64,000 nucleotides of DNA, from contig NZ_CP064955.1 of assembly GCF_011038645.2 (NCBI RefSeq), positions 1,302,001 to 1,366,000 of the forward strand, given 5' to 3'. Positions 26,164 to 35,457 of the stretch are shown one piece after another. Below the pieces are notes generated by a model. The model saw only the letters and a program-made list of their open reading frames with translations. It had not been told where the DNA came from and ran no database searches. The position numbers and the translations under genes were made by a program. The DNA comes from Corynebacterium qintianiae. GTDB taxonomy: Bacteria > Actinomycetota > Actinomycetes > Mycobacteriales > Mycobacteriaceae. Each line of letters begins with the position of its first letter. The first letter of the stretch is position 1.

Positions 26164-26295
26164 AGTGTGTACTCCCTTAAATCTTGCTAGGCCGTTGTCT
26201 TCTTAGACTCTCGCAACCGGTATCTCGGTTCCACCCGGCTCCGAATTAACTGCCGTCAACCTAACGCATCGCTTCGACACCATCGGACACTACAC

Positions 26296-26313
26296 GCAAA
26301 CATGTTCGAAAGC
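26296..26313 (-). promoter_or_regulatory. degenerate LexA-box-like palindrome upstream of recA
   Basis: On the minus strand the sequence reads TTTCGAACATGTTTGC, about 135 nt upstream of the recA ATG. It contains the palindrome AACATGTT and one good TCGAAC half-site. The second half is not GTTCGA at the usual spacing, so this is only a weak candidate for the SOS operator expected before recA. Confidence 0.3.
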
Positions 26314-26334
26314 GAGCGACGCGCCGCCGTAAGG

Positions 26335-26550
26335 TCAGAAACCCGGGCGGTCGATTCCAAGCTGGCGCTCTTCGGGAATGTCGTACGCTCTGCACAACGC
26401 TTCCCATGCCACGCGCGGATCGACTCCACTTTCGATCATCTCCGAGGCGGTCTGGTTATGCGGGGGCAGAACCTGGGAGTCCATGACCCAACCCGCGTTA
26501 GCCGGGCCGAACTCGTCCTCCACCAGCTGGTGAAACTCCGTCAAACGCAT
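26335..26550 (-). CDS. DUF3046 protein
   Basis: A 71-residue protein, MRLTEFHQLVEDEFG, then GWVMDSQVLP, then GVDPRVAWEALCRAYDIPEE. This matches DUF3046, small actinobacterial proteins encoded next to recA (Rv2738c in M. tuberculosis). Function is unknown. The ATG at 26550 is chosen because the family begins MR(L/Y)TEF. A longer upstream frame has no family support. It is divergent from bioY. Confidence 0.85.
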   Translation of the reverse strand: MRLTEFHQLVEDEFGPANAGWVMDSQVLPPHNQTASEMIESGVDPRVAWEALCRAYDIPEERQLGIDRPGF

Positions 26551-26598
26551 GCGCCCAATGTACACGGGCGCCCCGTAACGACACCGAGATACCGGCCC

Positions 26599-26613
26599 TT
26601 GAACACCGTTCAA
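26599..26613. promoter_or_regulatory. BioQ-type operator upstream of bioY
   Basis: TTGAACACCGTTCAA is a perfect palindrome with 6-bp arms. It matches the TGAAC-N3-GTTxx form of the site bound by the TetR-type biotin repressor BioQ in corynebacteria (established knowledge). It sits directly before a TAGGGT -10 hexamer (26615-26620), so a bound repressor would block RNA polymerase. Confidence 0.8.
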
Positions 26614-26614
26614 G

Positions 26615-26620
26615 TAGGGT
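26615..26620 (+). promoter_or_regulatory. -10 box of a leaderless bioY transcript
   Basis: TAGGGT ends 7 nt before the bioY ATG at 26628 and there is no Shine-Dalgarno sequence. Transcription would therefore begin at or next to the ATG. To my knowledge leaderless bioY mRNA has been reported in C. glutamicum. Confidence 0.6.
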
Positions 26621-26627
26621 ACTTCCC

Positions 26628-27215
26628 ATGACAAACACAACCTCCGCCACGAAGGCGTCCAGCACCACCTCCGACATCGCGTTCGTCGCTGTATTCACCG
26701 CCCTGATCATCGTCCTCGGGTTTGTCGCCGTCCCCGTCGGCGCGCTCGGCGTGCCGATCCTGCTGCAGAACACCGCGATCATTCTCGCAGCCCTCGTGCT
26801 CGGACCCAGGCGCGGTTTCTTCGTCGCGGCCCTGTTCCTCCTCATCGGGTTCATTTTCCCGGTCCTGGCGGGCGGGCGCACCACCTACTTCGCGCTGAGC
26901 TCCCCCACCGTCGGCTACGTCATCTCCTACCTCATTGCGGTGCCCGTCGCAGGCTTCATCGCTGCGCGAGTTATTGGTAAGCCCAAGGGTGCCAAGGTCG
27001 CACTCTTCATCGTTGCGGGCTTCCTCGGCCTCGCCATCCAGTACCTCCTGGGAGCCGCCGGCATGGTCCTCCGCGCCGGCCTCGACGTCCCTGCGGCAGC
27101 GGCGGCGCAGCTTCCGTTCATCCCCACCGATGCCATCGAGATGGCCATCATGGTCGCTATCGCCATCGGCGTCCACACGGCCTTCCCGGACCTGCTGCGC
27201 CGCGAGGCCCGCTAG
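26628..27215 (+). CDS. bioY: biotin ECF transporter substrate-binding protein BioY
   Basis: A 195-residue BioY S-component with six helices. After a Thr/Ser-rich N-terminus, the first helices contain VAVPVGALGVPILLQNTAIILAALVLGPRRG and the FPVLAGGRTTY loop, both conserved in BioY. It binds biotin in the membrane and works with the BioMN energising module encoded directly downstream. Expression should respond to biotin through the BioQ-type operator. Confidence 0.95.
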   Translation: MTNTTSATKASSTTSDIAFVAVFTALIIVLGFVAVPVGALGVPILLQNTAIILAALVLGPRRGFFVAALFLLIGFIFPVLAGGRTTYFALSSPTVGYVISYLIAVPVAGFIAARVIGKPKGAKVALFIVAGFLGLAIQYLLGAAGMVLRAGLDVPAAAAAQLPFIPTDAIEMAIMVAIAIGVHTAFPDLLRREAR

Positions 27216-27218
27216 CCC

Positions 27219-27908
27219 GTGCCCGCAATCCGCTTCGACGGCGCCAGCGTCAGCTACGAAGGCACTACCGTCCTACAGCCCCTCACTCTCGAGCTCGCCG
27301 AACGCCGCATCGGCATCATCGGGTCGAACGGCTCGGGCAAATCCACGCTGGTGCGCCTCATCAACGGGCTGATCACCCCCTCCACGGGGCGCGTGCTTGT
27401 CGACGCCCTCGATCCCGCGACCGACGGAAAACACGTACGCCGCCGGGTGGGTTTCGTCTTCTCCGACGCCGAGTCACAGATCGTCATGCCTCGCGTGGCC
27501 GACGACATTGCTTTTTCCCTGCGCCGCTTCAAGCTCCCGCGTTCCGAGGTGGCGCGCCGCGTCGACGAAGTCCTGGAGCGCTTCGGCCTCGCCGAGAAAC
27601 GCGACAACTCCCCGCACACCCTATCCGGCGGCGAAAAGCAGCTGCTCGCCCTCGCCGCGGTGCTCGTCATCCAACCGGACACTGTCATCGCCGACGAGCC
27701 CACCACCCTGCTCGACATGCGAAACCGCCGCCGCATCATCCGTGAGCTCAGCACCCTCGATCAGCAGCTCATCGTGGTCACCCACGACCTTGACATGTTG
27801 CGCGACTTCGACCGGGTGCTCTGCCTCGACAACGGCCGCGTGCTTTTCGACGGCCCCCCGGACCGCGCCGCCTTCTTCTACACCACCTTGCTGGATGGGC
27901 AGCCGTGA
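27219..27908 (+). CDS. bioM: biotin ECF transporter ATPase BioM
   Basis: A 229-residue EcfA-type ATPase with Walker A GSNGSGKST, signature LSGGEKQLL, Walker B DTVIADEPTT and H-loop VVTHDL. It begins with GTG at 27219, 3 nt after the bioY stop, so it is cotranslated. Its stop overlaps the bioN GTG start (GTGA). It supplies energy for BioY. Confidence 0.94.
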   Translation: MPAIRFDGASVSYEGTTVLQPLTLELAERRIGIIGSNGSGKSTLVRLINGLITPSTGRVLVDALDPATDGKHVRRRVGFVFSDAESQIVMPRVADDIAFSLRRFKLPRSEVARRVDEVLERFGLAEKRDNSPHTLSGGEKQLLALAAVLVIQPDTVIADEPTTLLDMRNRRRIIRELSTLDQQLIVVTHDLDMLRDFDRVLCLDNGRVLFDGPPDRAAFFYTTLLDGQP

Positions 27909-28519
27909 TCAGCTACGTCCCCCTCGGCGTCTACGTCCCCGGTGATACCCCTCTACACCGCACCCCGCCGACCGTGAAGCTGCTGGCCTTGCTCGTCTTC
28001 GCGGTCCTCATCACGGCGCTGCCTACCCAGCCATGGCACACCGTCGCAGCACTATTTGCCGTTTCGGTTCTCTACACTCTCGCCCGGATACCCTTCGGCA
28101 CCGCGGTGCGCCAGCTCACCCCGGTTGTCCCGCTCGTCGCGCTACTAGGCGCATACTTGTGGTGGCAGAACGGGCCCGCCCAGGCGTTGACGATCACATT
28201 CGGCCTGCTGGCGACGTTGGCCGCCGCAAACCTGCTCACGCTCACCACCACCATCGAGCAGCTGATGACCGCGCTTGAGCGCAATATGGCGCCGCTGGCC
28301 CGGTTTGGCCTGCCGGTAAAAAACATTAGCCTGGCCATCTCATTGACCGTCCGGCTGATCCCGCTGATGCTTCAGACGGTCAACGAGGTCCTCGACGCAC
28401 GAAAGGCCCGCGGTGCGGGTCTTTCTTTGGCGGCGTTCGGGACGCCGGTGGTGATTCGCAGTATCCGCCGCGCCCAGAATGTGGGCGAGGCACTGATGGC
28501 GCGGGGCGCCGGGGACTAA
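27905..28519 (+). CDS. bioN: biotin ECF transporter coupling protein BioN
   Basis: A 204-residue EcfT transmembrane protein with four or five helices. The two Ala-Arg-Gly motifs that couple EcfT to the ATPase are visible in LDARKARGAGL and EALMARGAGD near the C-terminus. The GTG start overlaps the bioM stop. It completes bioYMN and is convergent with pspA, 6 nt away. Confidence 0.93.
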   Translation: MISYVPLGVYVPGDTPLHRTPPTVKLLALLVFAVLITALPTQPWHTVAALFAVSVLYTLARIPFGTAVRQLTPVVPLVALLGAYLWWQNGPAQALTITFGLLATLAAANLLTLTTTIEQLMTALERNMAPLARFGLPVKNISLAISLTVRLIPLMLQTVNEVLDARKARGAGLSLAAFGTPVVIRSIRRAQNVGEALMARGAGD

Positions 28520-28525
28520 CGTGCT

Positions 28526-29383
28526 TTAGCGCTCGCCGCGCAGCTCGCGCATGCGTGCTTCGACTGCGTCACTGGAAACGTTGGTGGACCGGCCTGCGAC
28601 ATCAGAGGCGGACGGGGCTGAGGAGGACTCGCCCTGCTCGATCGCCGGCTTCTGGCCGGACGTGAGCTCGCCTGCCATCTCGGCGCGGATCTGCTCGAGA
28701 CGGCCGTGGCCGGCCATCTGGATACCCGCTTGCTCGACCTCTGCCATGCGACCCTGCACGGAGTTCTGCGCCAGCTCGGCCTGGCCGAGGGCGTTGGCGT
28801 AGCGGCGCTCGATCTTGTCGCGCACCTGGTCCAGGTTCGGGGTGCCGGTGGTGATGGCGTTCATGGACGACATTGTCTCGGCGACCTTTTCCTGCATCTT
28901 GGCCTGCTCAAGCTGCGAGAGCAGCTTGGAGCGCTCAGCGACCTGCTGCTGGAGGTGAGCGGCGTTGCGCTCCACGGCCTGCTTCGCCTGAGCGGCCTGT
29001 TGCAGGGCCTGATCGTGCAGCTGCTTCGTGTCCTCGATGCCCTGCTCGGCGGTGACAAGCTGGGCTGCAAACGCCTCGGCGGCGTTCTCGTACTCCTGCG
29101 CCTTCTGCGCATCTCCCTCGCCCCGGGCCTTGTCGGCGAGCTGGAGCGCTTGGCGAGTGTTGGCCTGCAGCTTCTCCACCTCTTCGAGACGGCGGTTGAG
29201 CTGCATCTCAAGCTGGCGCTGGTTGCCAATAACGGCCGCCGCCTGCTGGGACAGCGCCTGGTGCTGGCGCTGCGCCTCGTTGATTGCCTGCTCGATCTGG
29301 ATCTTCGGGTCTGCGTTCTCCTCGATCTTGTTGTCGAACAGAGCCATCAGGTAGTTCCAGAACTTGGTAAACGGGTTAGCCAT
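28526..29383 (-). CDS. pspA: PspA/IM30 membrane-stress protein
   Basis: A 285-residue PspA-family protein. It starts [27 protein letters not shown], then forms a long coiled coil rich in Gln, Ala, Glu and Lys (about 30-215), and ends in a Ser-rich tail and RMRELRGER. It binds stressed membranes from the cytoplasm. It lies directly downstream of clgR, as in mycobacteria (Rv2744c after Rv2745c), where ClgR activates it. Confidence 0.92.
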   Translation of the reverse strand: MANPFTKFWNYLMALFDNKIEENADPKIQIEQAINEAQRQHQALSQQAAAVIGNQRQLEMQLNRRLEEVEKLQANTRQALQLADKARGEGDAQKAQEYENAAEAFAAQLVTAEQGIEDTKQLHDQALQQAAQAKQAVERNAAHLQQQVAERSKLLSQLEQAKMQEKVAETMSSMNAITTGTPNLDQVRDKIERRYANALGQAELAQNSVQGRMAEVEQAGIQMAGHGRLEQIRAEMAGELTSGQKPAIEQGESSSAPSASDVAGRSTNVSSDAVEARMRELRGER

Positions 29384-29468
29384 GGCGGCGTCAAACCTTT
29401 CGTGGGAGCGTTGCTAAGTAATCGCTAATCCATCGTAGACGCAAACGCGACATCGCGACGGCGGCGAG

Positions 29469-29837
29469 CTACAACTCCGCGGCCGAAGGGGCTGTGTGCT
29501 CGAGCTCGTCCGTAATCGACTGCAGCGAGAGGTTCGCCACGGCTTCGAGCAGGACTTCGGCCACCGTGGTATCCAGCGCCTCGCATATCGACGCCAAAAG
29601 TTCCGACGACACCTCCTTGCGGCCGCGCTCCAGCTCGGAGATGTAACCCGAGGACACCCGCGCCTTGGCGGCGAGCTCGCGCAGGGACACATTCTTGTCG
29701 GCGCGGAATGCGCGCAGGGACATCCCCAGTGCCTCGCGCAGCAGCGGTTCGCGCACGTCAGTTTTCTGGGTGCGCTCCGGCAGGCGGGTCAGGCCGGGGA
29801 TCTCGAGATGTTCGCGGAGAAGAGTTGTCGTTGCCAT
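29469..29837 (-). CDS. clgR: transcriptional regulator ClgR
   Basis: A 122-residue XRE-type regulator. The helix-turn-helix is in ALGMSLRAFRADKNVSLRELAAKARVSSGYISELERG (about 35-75), followed by SELLASICEALD. In corynebacteria ClgR activates clp protease and DNA-repair or stress genes, and is itself degraded by Clp protease. It is upstream of pspA on the same strand and 23 nt downstream of cinA. Confidence 0.92.
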   Translation of the reverse strand: MATTTLLREHLEIPGLTRLPERTQKTDVREPLLREALGMSLRAFRADKNVSLRELAAKARVSSGYISELERGRKEVSSELLASICEALDTTVAEVLLEAVANLSLQSITDELEHTAPSAAEL

Positions 29838-29860
29838 CGAATGTATTAACGGTTATCCGA

Positions 29861-30412
29861 TCAGTTTTGTTCCCGCACCGCGGTCAGCGCACCGCGCAGC
29901 GCGGCCTCGACCGCAGCTTGGCGAATCTGGGCGCGGTCACCCGCAAGCACACGCACCGGCTCCGAGGCCCCGCTGAGCAGGGCGTAGCGCCCGGCCTCGG
30001 ACGGCACCAGCTCCGCCGCCGAAGACGACGCCGTCCACTTCGGCCCCGACAACCCGATCCAGACCTCGCCCACCGGGTGGCCGTCCTGCATGTCGGGGCC
30101 GGCGACTCCGGTGGTGGCGACAGCCCAGTCGGAGACGCACGCGCGCCGCGCCCCGCGGGCCATCTCGCGCGCGGTCACCGGCGATACCGCGCCGTGCACC
30201 TCCAGCACCTCGGTGGCAACACCCGCGAGCGAATGCTTCAGGTCGGTGGCGTAGACAACGAGGCCGCCACGCAGCACCGCGGACGCACCAGGAATGGTGG
30301 CCAACGTGGCGGCGGCCAGCCCTGCGGTCAAGGACTCGCAGAAGCTGATGGTCTGGTTGCGTGTGCGCAGGGCGTCGATAAGCTCGCGCGCTGTTCTTGA
30401 CTCGCTATCCAC
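29861..30412 (-). CDS. cinA: CinA C-terminal domain protein (nicotinamide-nucleotide amidase type)
   Basis: A 183-residue protein that consists of the CinA C-terminal domain only: FCESLTAGLAAATLATIPGASAVLRGGLVVYATDLKHSL and ATTGVAGPDMQDGHPVGEVWIGL are the conserved blocks. Related proteins deamidate NMN to nicotinate mononucleotide in pyridine nucleotide salvage. The N-terminal CinA domain is absent, as is usual in actinobacteria. The start is GTG at 30412, overlapping the pgsA stop by 8 nt. Confidence 0.9.
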   Translation of the reverse strand: MDSESRTARELIDALRTRNQTISFCESLTAGLAAATLATIPGASAVLRGGLVVYATDLKHSLAGVATEVLEVHGAVSPVTAREMARGARRACVSDWAVATTGVAGPDMQDGHPVGEVWIGLSGPKWTASSSAAELVPSEAGRYALLSGASEPVRVLAGDRAQIRQAAVEAALRGALTAVREQN

Positions 30413-30947
30413 GGTTGGCCTCCCTCGAATCCAAGATGTACTGAATACCCGTGACCACGGTGACGGCGGCCGCGATGAGCATGACGACGAGCGAGACCGG
30501 GTCCATCCAGCTCGGCAGCGGGCACAAATACAGGGCCACGCCGAGGGTCTGGAGAACCGTCTTCAGCTTGCCGCCCTTGGACGCGGGCACGACGTTGCCG
30601 CGGCGCAGCATGAACATCCGCCACACCGTGATGCCGAGCTCGCGGACCACGATCACCACCGTGATCCACACCGGCAAGGTGGATGCGATGTTGAGGGTGA
30701 CCAGCGCGGTGATCATCAGCGCCTTGTCAGCGATCGGGTCGGCGATCTTGCCGAAGTCCGTGACAAGACCGCGGGACCGCGCGATGTCACCGTCGAGCTT
30801 GTCCGTGGCCATCAGCACCACGAACAAGCCGAACGCCCACCACCAGCCCTCCGAGAGAACGACCCACGCGAACACGGGCACAAACACGATGCGTGCCGAC
30901 GTCAACACGTTGGGCAGGTTCCAATTGGATTGCTGTGGCTGGGTCAC
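30405..30947 (-). CDS. pgsA: CDP-diacylglycerol-glycerol-3-phosphate 3-phosphatidyltransferase
   Basis: A 180-residue CDP-alcohol phosphatidyltransferase that makes phosphatidylglycerophosphate. The signature D-x2-DG-x2-AR-x8-G-x3-D-x3-D is visible in DKLDGDIARSRGLVTDFGKIADPIAD. Four helices follow the family pattern. It begins the pgsA-cinA-clgR-pspA run, 14 nt downstream of terC. Confidence 0.93.
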   Translation of the reverse strand: MTQPQQSNWNLPNVLTSARIVFVPVFAWVVLSEGWWWAFGLFVVLMATDKLDGDIARSRGLVTDFGKIADPIADKALMITALVTLNIASTLPVWITVVIVVRELGITVWRMFMLRRGNVVPASKGGKLKTVLQTLGVALYLCPLPSWMDPVSLVVMLIAAAVTVVTGIQYILDSREANRG

Positions 30948-30961
30948 GACAACCGCCCTTT

Positions 30962-32143
30962 CTATTTCTGGCCCCCGCGCGAAACGTCGAGGTGATCCGT
31001 CTCGCCCGAACCGGTTGCTGTGTGATCGCCGCGACCGGAGGTGGCGGGATCATCGATCCACTCGAGATGGTTGCCGTGGTTGTCAACCTTTCGGCGGTTG
31101 CCGTGGTCGTCGTAATCCACGTGCCACTTCGGCCCCTCCGGGTCGATTCGGCCCGCAGCAATATCAATGCGGTTCTTCACCAGTGATGCCACGACGGTAA
31201 CCACCAGAACACCGATAATCACGGCCAGGGAAGTAAACGTCCCAATCTCGGGCACGGTCACGTTCTCGCCGCCGTTAATGAACGGCAGGTTGTTCTCGTG
31301 CAGGGCGTGCAGGAGTAGCTTAACGCCGATAAAACCGAGGATGATGGCCAGTCCGTAGGACAGGTACACCAACCGGTCAAGGAGGCCGTCGAGCAGGAAG
31401 TACATCTGCCGCAGGCCGAGAAGCGCGAACGCGTTGGTCGTGAACACGATGAACGGCTCCGAGGTAATGCCGTAGATCGCGGGGATGGAGTCGAGCGCGA
31501 ACATCACGTCGACGAACCCAATCGCCAAAAGCGCAACGAACAGCGGAGTCAACGCCTTCTTGCCGGCCTGGGTGGCGGAGACGAGCTTGTCACCGTGGTA
31601 GGACTTGGTCACCGGGAAGACACGGCGCAGCGCTTTGACAATGAACATGTCGTTCGGGTCGGTTTCTTCCTGGTCCGTCGCTTCGTCGTAGGCCAATTTG
31701 ATAGCCGTCCAGATCAGGAAGATGGCGAAGAGGTAGAACACGTCCGACCACGCCGCGATCACGGCCGCGCCAAGCAGGATGAAAAGCAGGCGCATGATCA
31801 GCGCGATCACGATACCAAGCAGCAGCACCTTCTGCTGGTACTTGCGCGGGATCTTGAACGCGCTCATGATCAGCGCGAAAACAAACAGGTTGTCAACGCT
31901 CAGCGCCTTTTCCGTGACGTAGCCAGTGTAGTACTGCGCCGCGTGCTCGCCGTCCCACAACCACCAGATCACGCCGCCGAAAAGCAGTGCGATGGTGACG
32001 TAGAACGCGGTCCAAAAGCCCGATTCTTTCAGTGACGGTTCATGCGCATCTTTGACGTGGCTAAAGAAGTCGAAGATGAAAAAGCCCGCGATAACAACCG
32101 TCGTAATCAGCCATACTGAGGCGGGCACGCCCATGTGTTCCAT
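30962..32143 (-). CDS. TerC-family manganese exporter
   Basis: A 393-residue TerC protein with nine or so helices in residues 1-330. Conserved acidic membrane motifs are visible in ALSVDNLFVFALIMSAF and VDVMFALDSIPAIYGIT. The C-terminal tail (about 330-393) is hydrophilic and rich in His, Asp and Gly, possibly metal-binding. TerC/Alx/YkoY proteins export Mn2+ or load secreted metalloenzymes. The upstream yybP-ykoY riboswitch supports the manganese role here. An AGGT ribosome binding site lies in the 3' arm of the regulatory hairpin. Confidence 0.92.
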   Translation of the reverse strand: MEHMGVPASVWLITTVVIAGFFIFDFFSHVKDAHEPSLKESGFWTAFYVTIALLFGGVIWWLWDGEHAAQYYTGYVTEKALSVDNLFVFALIMSAFKIPRKYQQKVLLLGIVIALIMRLLFILLGAAVIAAWSDVFYLFAIFLIWTAIKLAYDEATDQEETDPNDMFIVKALRRVFPVTKSYHGDKLVSATQAGKKALTPLFVALLAIGFVDVMFALDSIPAIYGITSEPFIVFTTNAFALLGLRQMYFLLDGLLDRLVYLSYGLAIILGFIGVKLLLHALHENNLPFINGGENVTVPEIGTFTSLAVIIGVLVVTVVASLVKNRIDIAAGRIDPEGPKWHVDYDDHGNRRKVDNHGNHLEWIDDPATSGRGDHTATGSGETDHLDVSRGGQK

Positions 32144-32147
32144 TAAT

Positions 32148-32281
32148 ACCTCCGGTCAGAAAACTCCTACACAAGTGACCGGAGGTCTCCCCCACCCACG
32201 GTGGGCCGCCCCGACCGGGGCCCCTTTGAGAAAGCGGGCACCGTGTTGACGATCGAGAGCGATTGCGGGGTACTCCCCTCC
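32148..32281 (-). promoter_or_regulatory. yybP-ykoY manganese riboswitch with SD-masking hairpin, controls terC
   Basis: On the minus strand the leader contains GGAGGGGAGTACCCCGC (5' side, complement of 32265-32281) and GGGGAGACCTCCGG (3' side, complement of 32179-32192), with GC-rich helices between. GGGGAGTA and GGGGAGAC are the conserved strands of the yybP-ykoY (Mn2+) aptamer. Downstream, ACCTCCGGTCA (complement of 32176-32186) can pair perfectly over 11 bp with TGACCGGAGGT (complement of 32148-32158), which contains the terC Shine-Dalgarno sequence 5 nt before the ATG. The anti-SD arm overlaps the 3' strand of the aptamer base helix, so Mn2+ binding should release the SD and switch translation on. 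Confidence 0.85.
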
Positions 32282-32317
32282 AATGCTGTCCACAGCCTAC
32301 ACGAAGTTGAATAGCCC

Positions 32318-35300
32318 CTAAAATGCGCCGCCTGTCGGATTGTAGGTGGTGTTGATCACACGGGTGTCCTCACCGGCGGTCGCGTCCGGTATGACGTCGT
32401 CAAGCGAAGGCTCCTCCGTGGGCGCCTCCGCAGGATCGGCCCCCTTGATCATCCACAGGATCGTCTCCAGCTCCTCCGGCTTGACCAGCACCTCACGCGC
32501 CTTCGAGCCTTCGGACGGGCCCACCACGCCGCGTGTTTCCATCAAGTCCATCAGGCGCCCCGCCTTAGCGAAACCGATGCGCAGCTTGCGCTGCAGCATC
32601 GATGTCGACCCGAGTTGGGAGGTGACCACGAGCTCGACGGCCTCGAGCAGGTCGTCGAGGTCCTTGCCGATGTCGTCGTCGATGACCTTCGCCTCGGCCT
32701 GCTTGTCCTCGGTCACGCCCTCGACGTACGACGGTGAGTCCTGCGACTTCGCGGCCTCGACGACGGCCTGGATTTCCTCGTCCGTGACGTAGGCGCCCTG
32801 CAGGCGCTGCGGCTTGCCCGCGCCCTGCGGGATGAACAACCCGTCTCCCATGCCGATGAGCTTTTCCGCGCCTGCCTGGTCCAGGATGACGCGCGAGTCG
32901 GTCAACGACGAGGTGGCGAACGCGAGGCGCGACGGCACGTTGGTCTTGATCAGGCCAGTGACCACATCCACCGAGGGGCGCTGGGTGGCCAGCACCAGAT
33001 GGATGCCCGCCGCGCGCGCCTTCTGGGTGATGCGCACGATCGACTCCTCAATCTCCTTCGGGGCGGTCATCATCAGATCCGCCAGCTCGTCGACCACACA
33101 GATGATGAACGGGTACGGGCGCATCTCGCGCTCCGAACCGGGAGGCGCGGAAATTTCCCCGGAGCGCACCTTCCTGTTGAAGTCCTTGATGTGGCGCACG
33201 CGCGAGGACTTCATGTCCATGTAGCGCTGCTCCATCTCCTCCACCAGCCACTGCAGCGCGGCGGCCGCCTTCTTCGGCTGGGTGATAATCGGCGTGATCA
33301 GGTGCGGAATGCCCTCGTATGGGGTCAGCTCCACCATCTTCGGGTCCACCAGGATGAGGCGGACCTCGTCCGGGGTGGCGCGGGTCAGCAGCGAGATGAG
33401 CAGGGAGTTGACGAAGGCAGACTTACCCGAGCCGGTCGAACCGGCGACGAGTAAGTGCGGCATCTTCTGCACGCTCGAGGCGATGAATTCGCCCTCGATG
33501 TCCTTGCCCAAGCCGACGAGCATCGGGTCGCGGTCGGCCACGACCTTCGGAGCGTCGAGGACGTCGCGCAGCCTCACCATCTCGCGGTCCTGGTTCGGCA
33601 CCTCAATGCCCACGAGCGACTTGCCCGGAATAGGGGTGAGCAGGCGGACGTTGTCGGTCGCCGCCGCGTACGCCAGGTTGGACTGCAGGTTGGTGATCTT
33701 GGAGACTTTCACGCCCGGGCCGAGCTCGACCTCGTAGCGCGTCACAGTGGGGCCGCGGGAAAAACCCGTCACCTGCGCGTCGACGCGGAACTCCTCGAAC
33801 ACGTCGGTGATTGCCTCGATCATGCGGTCGTTCGCCTCGGTGCGCGTCTTCGGCGCTGATCCGGCCACGAGCAAATCCGTGGACGGCAAGATGTAGTCGG
33901 TTTCACCCTCCGGCACGCGCTTTGCCGGCACCGCCGGGGCCGTTTCCTTTTCCAGTTCCGACTTCGGGGTGGATGCGGGGATGGCGGCGGCGTCGATACC
34001 CGAGCGCGCGACGATCGCGGCGCGCATCGCCTCCCGGGACTGCGCGATGGCGTCGTCCTGCGGCTGCTCAGGTGTCTCGGCGGACCCCGACTCGGAATCT
34101 AGCTCCGGCTCCTGAGCGGGTTTCGGCTCCGGTTTGCGCTTCTTCCGCGGCAGCACACGGGTGTGGGTAGGCTCCGGTTTCGACTCCCCCGGCACGTCTT
34201 CGGAATCACGTTCCGCTTGCGTGTCGGCGTCGTCGAGCAGATTGGCACCGAGCGCGCTCACGCGCGGGAGTTGACGAGTGGATTCATCGGCCGGGTAGTT
34301 GTCCAGTGGCGTGCGCCGTCGCGGCCGGTGGGCGACCTCGGCCGCGGCAGCCGAGCGGGCGCGGCGCCGGGTGCGCTCGCGGCCCTCAGCGATATCATCT
34401 AGATCTTCATCGACATGGCCGTAAGGGTCGTCGTCCCCATCCGGGTCCGGCGTGTGCAGGTTGTCCCTCGCCGAGGAGAGCGACGCCTTCACCAGGTCGA
34501 AAGCCTGGCGTACGGTGACCCCGGTGGTCTTGAGCGCACCGTAGATGATCACGAGCGCAAGCAGGGGCACGGCTACGAACGACGAGAATCCCGCGGCGAG
34601 CGTCCCGCCGAGCAGCGCCCCGACGGCGCCGCCTGCGATGCGCCGCCCTTCCCAATCGGCCGGGTTGCCCGCGAAGACGTGCACGAGGCCGAGCATGGCG
34701 ACGGCGATGATCGCGATGCCGACGCTCACCCGGGCGCGAATGGCGTTATCGGCGCGGGTGTCCAGCATGAGCGCAACCGCGACAGCGACGAGAGCCACGG
34801 GAAGAATGAGCGCGCCCGCGCCAATGACCCAGTGGACAGCCTGGGCGATGAGGTGGCCGACCGGCCCGGCAATGTCGAACCACACGGACGCGCCGATGAC
34901 AGCGGCCAAGCCGATGAGAACCAGGCCCACGGCGTCGGCCCGGTCCTTTCGGTCTGCATGCTCCACCCGGTTGCTACCGCCTTTCTCATCGTCGCGCGCT
35001 TCCTCATTTGCACCATTTTTCGGCGCGCGGGAACGACGCCGCGGGCGCCGTTCTTCCTGCTCCTCGGCGTCACCGTTGAACAAATCGTCTATATCGCCGT
35101 CGTCGTCATTGCTGCGCAATCCGCGACCGAGTTTCCCGAACACCGAACCCACACCCCGCGCTGCCGCGCTAATCGATCCGCCGACGGCCCTGTACGCAGA
35201 ACCCACACGCTCACCGCTGGTATCCGCGGCGAGGTTCGTCGATGTCGCCGGGTGCGTCATGGAGGCCCCGTAGCTTGTCGACGTCCGCGCGCTCCGACCT

Positions 35301-35359
35301 CGTCCACGGGGACCGGTCTGCGGGCGCGCGGACGAGCGGGGTGAGTTCGTGACAGACAT
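32318..35359 (-). CDS. ftsK: DNA translocase FtsK/SpoIIIE
   Basis: About 1013 residues from the ATG at 35357-35359; an in-frame GTG at 35404 is possible. An N-terminal basic and Ser-rich segment is followed by a membrane block of four helices (about 135-285), a long Arg/Glu/Pro-rich linker, and the motor domain with Walker [18 protein letters not shown] and Walker [12 protein letters not shown]. The C-terminal gamma winged helix ([29 protein letters not shown]) reads KOPS sites. It pumps chromosome ends through the division septum and activates XerCD. No clear ribosome binding site precedes either start. Confidence 0.94.
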   Translation of the reverse strand: MSVTNSPRSSARPQTGPRGRGRSARTSTSYGASMTHPATSTNLAADTSGERVGSAYRAVGGSISAAARGVGSVFGKLGRGLRSNDDDGDIDDLFNGDAEEQEERRPRRRSRAPKNGANEEARDDEKGGSNRVEHADRKDRADAVGLVLIGLAAVIGASVWFDIAGPVGHLIAQAVHWVIGAGALILPVALVAVAVALMLDTRADNAIRARVSVGIAIIAVAMLGLVHVFAGNPADWEGRRIAGGAVGALLGGTLAAGFSSFVAVPLLALVIIYGALKTTGVTVRQAFDLVKASLSSARDNLHTPDPDGDDDPYGHVDEDLDDIAEGRERTRRRARSAAAAEVAHRPRRRTPLDNYPADESTRQLPRVSALGANLLDDADTQAERDSEDVPGESKPEPTHTRVLPRKKRKPEPKPAQEPELDSESGSAETPEQPQDDAIAQSREAMRAAIVARSGIDAAAIPASTPKSELEKETAPAVPAKRVPEGETDYILPSTDLLVAGSAPKTRTEANDRMIEAITDVFEEFRVDAQVTGFSRGPTVTRYEVELGPGVKVSKITNLQSNLAYAAATDNVRLLTPIPGKSLVGIEVPNQDREMVRLRDVLDAPKVVADRDPMLVGLGKDIEGEFIASSVQKMPHLLVAGSTGSGKSAFVNSLLISLLTRATPDEVRLILVDPKMVELTPYEGIPHLITPIITQPKKAAAALQWLVEEMEQRYMDMKSSRVRHIKDFNRKVRSGEISAPPGSEREMRPYPFIICVVDELADLMMTAPKEIEESIVRITQKARAAGIHLVLATQRPSVDVVTGLIKTNVPSRLAFATSSLTDSRVILDQAGAEKLIGMGDGLFIPQGAGKPQRLQGAYVTDEEIQAVVEAAKSQDSPSYVEGVTEDKQAEAKVIDDDIGKDLDDLLEAVELVVTSQLGSTSMLQRKLRIGFAKAGRLMDLMETRGVVGPSEGSKAREVLVKPEELETILWMIKGADPAEAPTEEPSLDDVIPDATAGEDTRVINTTYNPTGGAF

Positions 35360-35433
35360 GCAAGCAACAGTAGTACCGTTGGCCACATATCCCACATACG
35401 CCACACCGGGTACGGCGGGTTTTCGTGCTATGT

Positions 35434-35457
35434 AAGTAAAGCTCTAAAACTTTACTT
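35434..35457 (-). terminator. AT-rich hairpin at the end of the TIGR03085-type gene
   Basis: AAGTAAAG and CTTTACTT form an 8-bp stem around CTCTAAAA. The stem overlaps the last codons and the stop of the gene at 35444. It is AT-rich and lacks a long U-tract, so it is at best a weak terminator before ftsK. Confidence 0.3.
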
